Shown here one piece after another: positions 59,764 to 64,000 of a stretch of DNA of 64,000 nt. Numbering within the stretch: position 1 is the first letter of the stretch; each line of letters begins with the position of its first letter. The notes under the pieces are model-generated. The model had not been told where the DNA came from. It worked only from the letters and a program-made list of their open reading frames with translations, and did not search any database. The translations under genes and the position numbers were made by a program. This stretch comes from Areca catechu (Eukaryota > Streptophyta > Magnoliopsida > Arecales > Arecaceae). The stretch lies in contig CM038046.1 in NCBI GenBank assembly GCA_021397845.1, positions 2,709,001 through 2,773,000 of the forward strand, in the 5' to 3' direction.

Positions 59764-60931
59764 TAGACCTGTCAAAATAGGCTAGAGTATATGGGCCAGC
59801 CTATTTGGCCCTATAAATGGACCAGGCCGGGCTGAAAAAAATTGGCCCATTTATATAAGTGGGCTTTTTGGCTTGGCCCCTATAGCCCATGGGCTCAACA
59901 GGGTTAGGGCCGGGCTAGCCCATGGGCCATGATATAATTAAAAAAAAAAAATTTAACCTTACGGATTAGGGCTCACTTAATCTGTTACTGTTAGTCAACT
60001 GACCTACGGTCCTACGGTTTATTGGTTTAGGACTTACTAATTACTACTTATAGGATGAAGACTGAAGGCATTACGAATTTTATTTACTCGACAACGACGG
60101 GAGACCGGGAGTCGGGACTCGGGACCCTTTGTTAGGGTTAGGTCAAAGCCGCCGCCTCCATCGCCCTCCGCTGGAGAGAACTGGTGAGTCCGTAAGTGAC
60201 TCACGGAGAGCCGCCAGAGAATGGAGTCTCAAGTTTGGCTATTTGGGAGAACCAGAGATGGGAGAACGAAAAACCCCATCCCATGGCCGCCGTTCTTCTT
60301 CTGCGAGATTGTGATGCCTGCCAGAACCCAGGACTTCGACTGTTCGGCGGTAAGGACTCGTCATTCTTTCATTTTTTTTTTGATTTCTCTCAGCGGATCA
60401 TTAAAGGCAGTGACCAGTGAGGCACGGGTCCGAGCGGGCTCAGGGTCGCAGGGTGCCACCGTCGTCGTGCCGGCCTGCCGTGAGGGCACAGGCTTTCCCC
60501 GATGTCGTGTCACTGTGCCAGCCTGCTGTGAGGGCTCACAGACTTCTAGTCCATCCTCTTCTTTTTCTTGTTAGATTTACCTGTTATAACATGCTTCTTT
60601 TGTCCTTCAGAGATGCATCTTATCATTACATCTCCTATCACAGTATCACCATCTATTTCCAATCCCAAAATCTACAGAAATGAATAGTATAAATTGATTC
60701 ATTTTCTTTCTACTTGATATTTTCAGCACGTGGATCCTTAGCCCACGGCCCTAGTCCACGGCCCACATAGGGTGCTGGCCCGGTCCTAGCCCACGACCCA
60801 TATAGGGCCGGGCCGGGTTGGATTTTTTGGCCCATTTGTACAAGTGGGCCTAGCCTGGCTCGGCCCATAAAATACAAGCCCATATGAATTAGGGCCAGGC
60901 TGGACCGGGCTAGCCCATATTGACAGCTCTA
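59764..60931. mobile_element. Non-autonomous hAT-type DNA transposon
   Basis: 1168 bp with imperfect terminal inverted repeats: the left end TAGACCTGTCAAAATAGGC matches the reverse of the right end, TAGAGCTGTCAATATGGGC. The target duplication is an exact 8 bp, ATTCTTTG, at 59756-59763 and 60932-60939; this length is diagnostic of the hAT superfamily. Subterminal regions are packed with GGCCC/GGGCC motifs, as in many hAT elements. No transposase is present. The interior 60110-60560 is GC-rich with an internal duplication (GTGCCGGCCTGCCGTGAGGG near 60466, repeated near 60520). Confidence 0.9.
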
Positions 60932-60939
60932 ATTCTTTG
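60932..60939. repeat. hAT target-site duplication, right (ATTCTTTG)
   Basis: Exact partner at 59756-59763. Confidence 0.92.
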
Positions 60940-61616
60940 TGGCTCTCAGCGTTTCAAATTTCAATTTGGTTGCATATATGGTTTTTGTAGGGGTTGTATA
61001 AATTAATGTTTATAGTACGGGGGTGCAACCCAAAGTACATTAATAGTATCAATCCAAGATCCAGAACAATACTAAATACGCAAATATATATTTAGAAAAA
61101 ATTATAAAAAAAAATATTTATAAAAAATTAAATTTATTTAAAAAATAAATGTCAAAATTTCATACCTCACATAAGGGCCTTCGCATATAGAAATAACCTT
61201 CTTGTCTATCTTTCCTTACCTTCCATACTCCATGATCTTTCATCAGCAAAGGAGATACGGAAGGTCTTTCAAAAAAATATGGCATCTATGAGATATTTGA
61301 CTTGTACCTTAATCTAAAAACAAAAAATTCACTAAAATATAAATTTTAAATTAAATATAATAATACTAAAGGTAGAGTTCTATTTGAAATAAATATAAGA
61401 ATTGATTAAATAAAGATCGAAAGATAATTAAATATAATAATATTAAAGATAGAGTTGATCATTAAATATTGTTATGATATTCCGGTTCAATTTTAAAATA
61501 ATTATCGGTTTATTCTTCGAACCGTTTTTAATTGTTGGTTTATCAGTCAAATCAGTATACCAAAAGAAATATTTCCTTGATGAAAATTCCGACCACAAAA
61601 AGGATACATTGTATTC
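60940..61616. other. AT-rich DNA, possibly including the start of an LTR
   Basis: No gene. The LTR of the element to the right may begin somewhere near 61570, but no second LTR lies in the window to fix the border. Confidence 0.45.
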
Positions 61617-61862
61617 CTTCGGCTTCGTATCTTTAAAAGACTAAGCTAATCAATCTTATACCTTCGGCTTCGTATCTTCAACATGGTCCGAAGACTAAGC
61701 CTATCAATTTTATACCTTTGGCTTCGTATCTTCAACATGGTCCGAAGACTAAGTCTATCAATCTTATACATTCGGCTTCGTATCTTCAGCATGGTCCGAA
61801 GAGTAAGCTTTTTAATATTATTCTTTCGGCTTTGTATCTTCAACATGATCCGAAGAGTAAGC
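61617..61862 (+). repeat. 54-bp tandem repeats in the probable LTR
   Basis: GGCTTCGTATCTT-type starts at 61666, 61720, 61774 and 61828 show an exact 54-bp period, with a shorter unit before them at 61621. Complete units hold CTTCGG and, about 20 bp on, CCGAAG, which can pair as a small hairpin. Confidence 0.9.
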
Positions 61863-62184
61863 TTATCTTGTTCTCAGGATTTCTATAAGTATTATCTATT
61901 TCTCCTTGTTATTTCCAAAGAAACTTATCCGAAGTATATAACTAACATTCCTTTTAGAAACTACTAAAGAGAATGTTGGGTTCACTTCGGATTTTCTCTA
62001 AGAAGAAGGCATATTGAATATGTGGATTTTTTTCGACCATGGTTAGAGTTTGTTCTGGTTATTATAACTATCCACGTAGTCAATACCCTCAAATTGAATA
62101 ACTAATTCTCCGACTACCACTACTTACAGTTATGAGGAGGTTCGTTAACCAACTCTCATAATCGTGAGTAGTTACACTTGTGTC

Positions 62185-62190
62185 TATAAA
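62185..62190 (+). promoter_or_regulatory. TATA box of the Tat-like LTR
   Basis: TATAAA about 240 bp upstream of the gag frame, in the LTR downstream of the 54-bp repeats. Confidence 0.45.
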
Positions 62191-62429
62191 TACTGGTAAG
62201 AGGGGATACTTGAGATAAGCTTGGCTATCTCCAGATTATTCGAATTCTTTTCTTTCCCTCTCTGTTTTCAAGCTCTCCATTCTGCTGCCCGAGTTCTTGC
62301 TGACTTTGGCATCGGAGTGTCCCCCGTCGAAAGATTTGCGGTCAGGGAATCTATTTTATAGGTTCCGGGTGACGATGAACCAACAAATGAACGACTCCAT
62401 CCGATCGGTGGGGATTCAGCATCAACAGA

Positions 62430-63541
62430 TTGGCGCACCAGGTAAGGGAAGATCTGTTTCCTCTGGTTAAAGGAGAGCTTTACTCAAGCAAAAATTGTGA
62501 AAGGAAAAGTTCAAAACGCATCCACAACAGGGAGCAGCATGCTCCTCCAACAGACGATCTTTTAGTAGATCATGGAATGCAACCTCCTATGCTGATGGTG
62601 GGGCAACAGCAGTTTGAAGCCCTCTTGAACAGGGTAGACGCCTTGATGGCGTTAGTCCAAAATTTACAAGAAGCTATTGCTCAAAGGCAATGTCCATCAG
62701 CTATCTTGAAGGCCAGCCATCAAACTGAAAGAAGAGAAGATCGACATCGAGAGCTCACTCCAAGTTCCTTACGGATCCGGTCATCACATGATCGCTTTGC
62801 CTCCCCTTCAGATCGACAAATAGGAGATCACAATGGAAAGAAGAGGATCAGGCATTCTCCTTTTGTTTTCTCCAGAAGTTTTGTACCTGAAGGAGCTAGA
62901 CAAAGACAGATAAACTGTGAATTTGAAGAAAAATTCAAGTCTATGCAAGCAGAGATAGCCAGAATTTCAGATCAGAGGAGAAACAATGAAGTCATAGCTT
63001 TCAACTCTCAGCCTCCTTTCTCTGATCGAATCATGGATGAAGTTATCCCTAAGCATTTCAAGATTCCACAACTGGAAGCTTATGATGGGATTACAGATCC
63101 TCTTGACCATCTAGGAAGTTATAAGGCTCACATGATGGTGCAAGGAGCAATTGATGCTCTATAATGTCTTGCTTTTCCTGCTACTTTAAGAAGATCCGCT
63201 CGAATGTGGTATTTGAGCTTGCCACCAAAGACCATCCATTCCTTCGCTGAACTGGCACGGCAATTTGTTTCGCACTTCAGAACATGTTAGAAAATACCGC
63301 GCAATACCGATAGTTTGTTTCTCCTCTGGCAGAATGAAGGAGAAAGTTTGAAAGAATTTGTGCATCGCTTTAATTTGGCCACTTTGGAGATTCCAAATCT
63401 GAATGTGCATGTGGCCATGTCTATCTTAAAGAAAGGCCTCAAGTCGTCTAGATTCACTTTTTCCCTGGATAAAAGATTTCCAATGAGCTATGCCGAATTA
63501 TTGCGCTCCCTCCTGGTTGACTTCCTCTTTCGGAAGGTGTA
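62430..63541 (+). pseudogene. Gag of the Tat-like Ty3/gypsy element, broken
   Basis: The first frame (62430-63164) gives 244 residues. It has a coiled, charged middle and then the gag core: IPKHFKIPQLEAYDG, DPLDHLGSYK and, after a TAA at 63162-63164, ARMWYLSLP and SFAELARQFVSHF. A second stop lies at 63286-63288. A later open piece (63315-63542) gives GESLKEFVHRFN and ends at a TAG followed by foreign sequence. This core is typical of plant Tat/Retand gag. Inactive because of stops and truncation. Confidence 0.82.
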
Positions 63542-63659
63542 GACGATTGGTGGGGAGCGCAGAGCCTCGATCGGGGGATTCTTTTTATTTTGGTGTAAGT
63601 GGCAACTGGGACCATCATCATGGCTTGGTAGGCATCTTTTCGTGATCCTCGGGTGGCGG

Positions 63660-64000
63660 GCCGCCATCCTAGGAGGGTGGCGACGTTCCTCGGATGCATA
63701 TCTTCTTCATCCGAGGCGAAGCCGATCTGGAGAGGCGGAGCTCAACTTCGGCCACGGTGTCTCGACCCGGAGGGAGCGCAGCCGGGCGAAGGAGGGGCGG
63801 AGCTTGACTTCGGCCACGGCGTCTCGACCCGGAGGGAGCGCGGCCAGGCGAAGGAGGGGCGGAGCTCGACTTCGGTTGCTGCGTCTCGACCTGGAGGGAG
63901 CGTAGTCGGGTGAAGGAGGGGCGGAGCTCGACTTCGGCCATGGCGTCTCGACCTGGAGGGAGCGCGGCCGGGTGAAGGAGGGGTAGAGCTCGACTTCGAC
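63660..64000. repeat. 62-bp GC-rich minisatellite running off the window
   Basis: GGCGGAGCT starts at 63734, 63796, 63858 and 63920, exactly 62 bp apart; units contain TCTCGACCCGGAGGGAGCGC. The array continues past 64000. Long open frames here are produced by the repeat and are not genes. Confidence 0.92.

Larger units (their letters stand above)
61617..63541 (+). mobile_element. 5' part of a Tat-like Ty3/gypsy element
   Basis: A probable LTR (tandem repeats 61617-61862, TATAAA at 62185-62190, then a GACTTTGGCATCGGAGTGTC segment near 62302 that is common near the LTR end in Tat/Retand-type elements) is followed by a gag frame from 62430. Borders are approximate because only one LTR is in view. 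After about 63541 the text changes to unrelated GC-rich sequence. Confidence 0.7.

Noticed and set aside
63653..63941. Open frames with RPGGS- and RREGS-type repeats
   Set aside because: Produced by the 62-bp minisatellite. No start context or domain.

Overview
This is a plant nuclear genomic window. The genes have introns, GT/AG splice sites and plant-specific families: a SIAMESE-related CDK inhibitor, a XBAT31-type ankyrin/RING ligase and an ANTH clathrin adaptor. The surroundings are AT-rich and full of nested LTR retrotransposons and long CT/TA microsatellites. A monocot, possibly a palm, is my best guess. It is an inference from protein and repeat style; the sequence alone does not prove it.

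Layout. 0-6.4 kb: one single-exon SMR gene (976-1470, +), then sparse intergenic DNA with one doubtful coding relic. 6.4-17.7 kb: an 11.3 kb chromodomain-type Ty3/gypsy element on the minus strand with a perfect 5-bp target duplication (AGTAA). Its 3' LTR was invaded by a related solo LTR, and its pol gene by a 680-bp TRIM element. 17.7-19.9 kb: a three-exon gene resembling Arabidopsis At3g17950 (+). The Ty3/gypsy element sits about 430 bp upstream of its start codon. 20-23 kb: non-coding DNA with two tandem duplications. 23.2-26.5 kb: an eight-exon XBAT31-like E3 ligase (-). 26.5-30.8 kb: AT-rich DNA. 30.8-32.2 kb: a 5'-truncated LINE. 32.6-36 kb: ribosomal protein eL36 (+) with a leader intron. 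37.6-45.6 kb: an 8-kb non-coding LTR element (LARD-like) on the minus strand, full of minisatellites and carrying a second TRIM copy. 45.7-53.1 kb: a decayed Ty1/copia element (+). 53.6-57 kb: a single-CDS-exon ANTH clathrin adaptor (-) with a probable leader intron. 57.5-59.4 kb: microsatellite-rich DNA. 59.8-60.9 kb: a non-autonomous hAT element with an 8-bp target duplication. 61.6-64 kb: the 5' part of a Tat-like Ty3/gypsy element with a broken gag that runs into a 62-bp GC-rich minisatellite at the window edge.

The host genes are unrelated single units with no operon logic. They serve cell-cycle inhibition, translation, ubiquitin ligation and endocytosis, plus one uncharacterised protein. 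The most unusual content is transposon architecture: two copies of one very small TRIM family, each nested in another retroelement, and a minisatellite-rich non-coding LTR family. I saw no CRISPR array, tRNA or rRNA gene.
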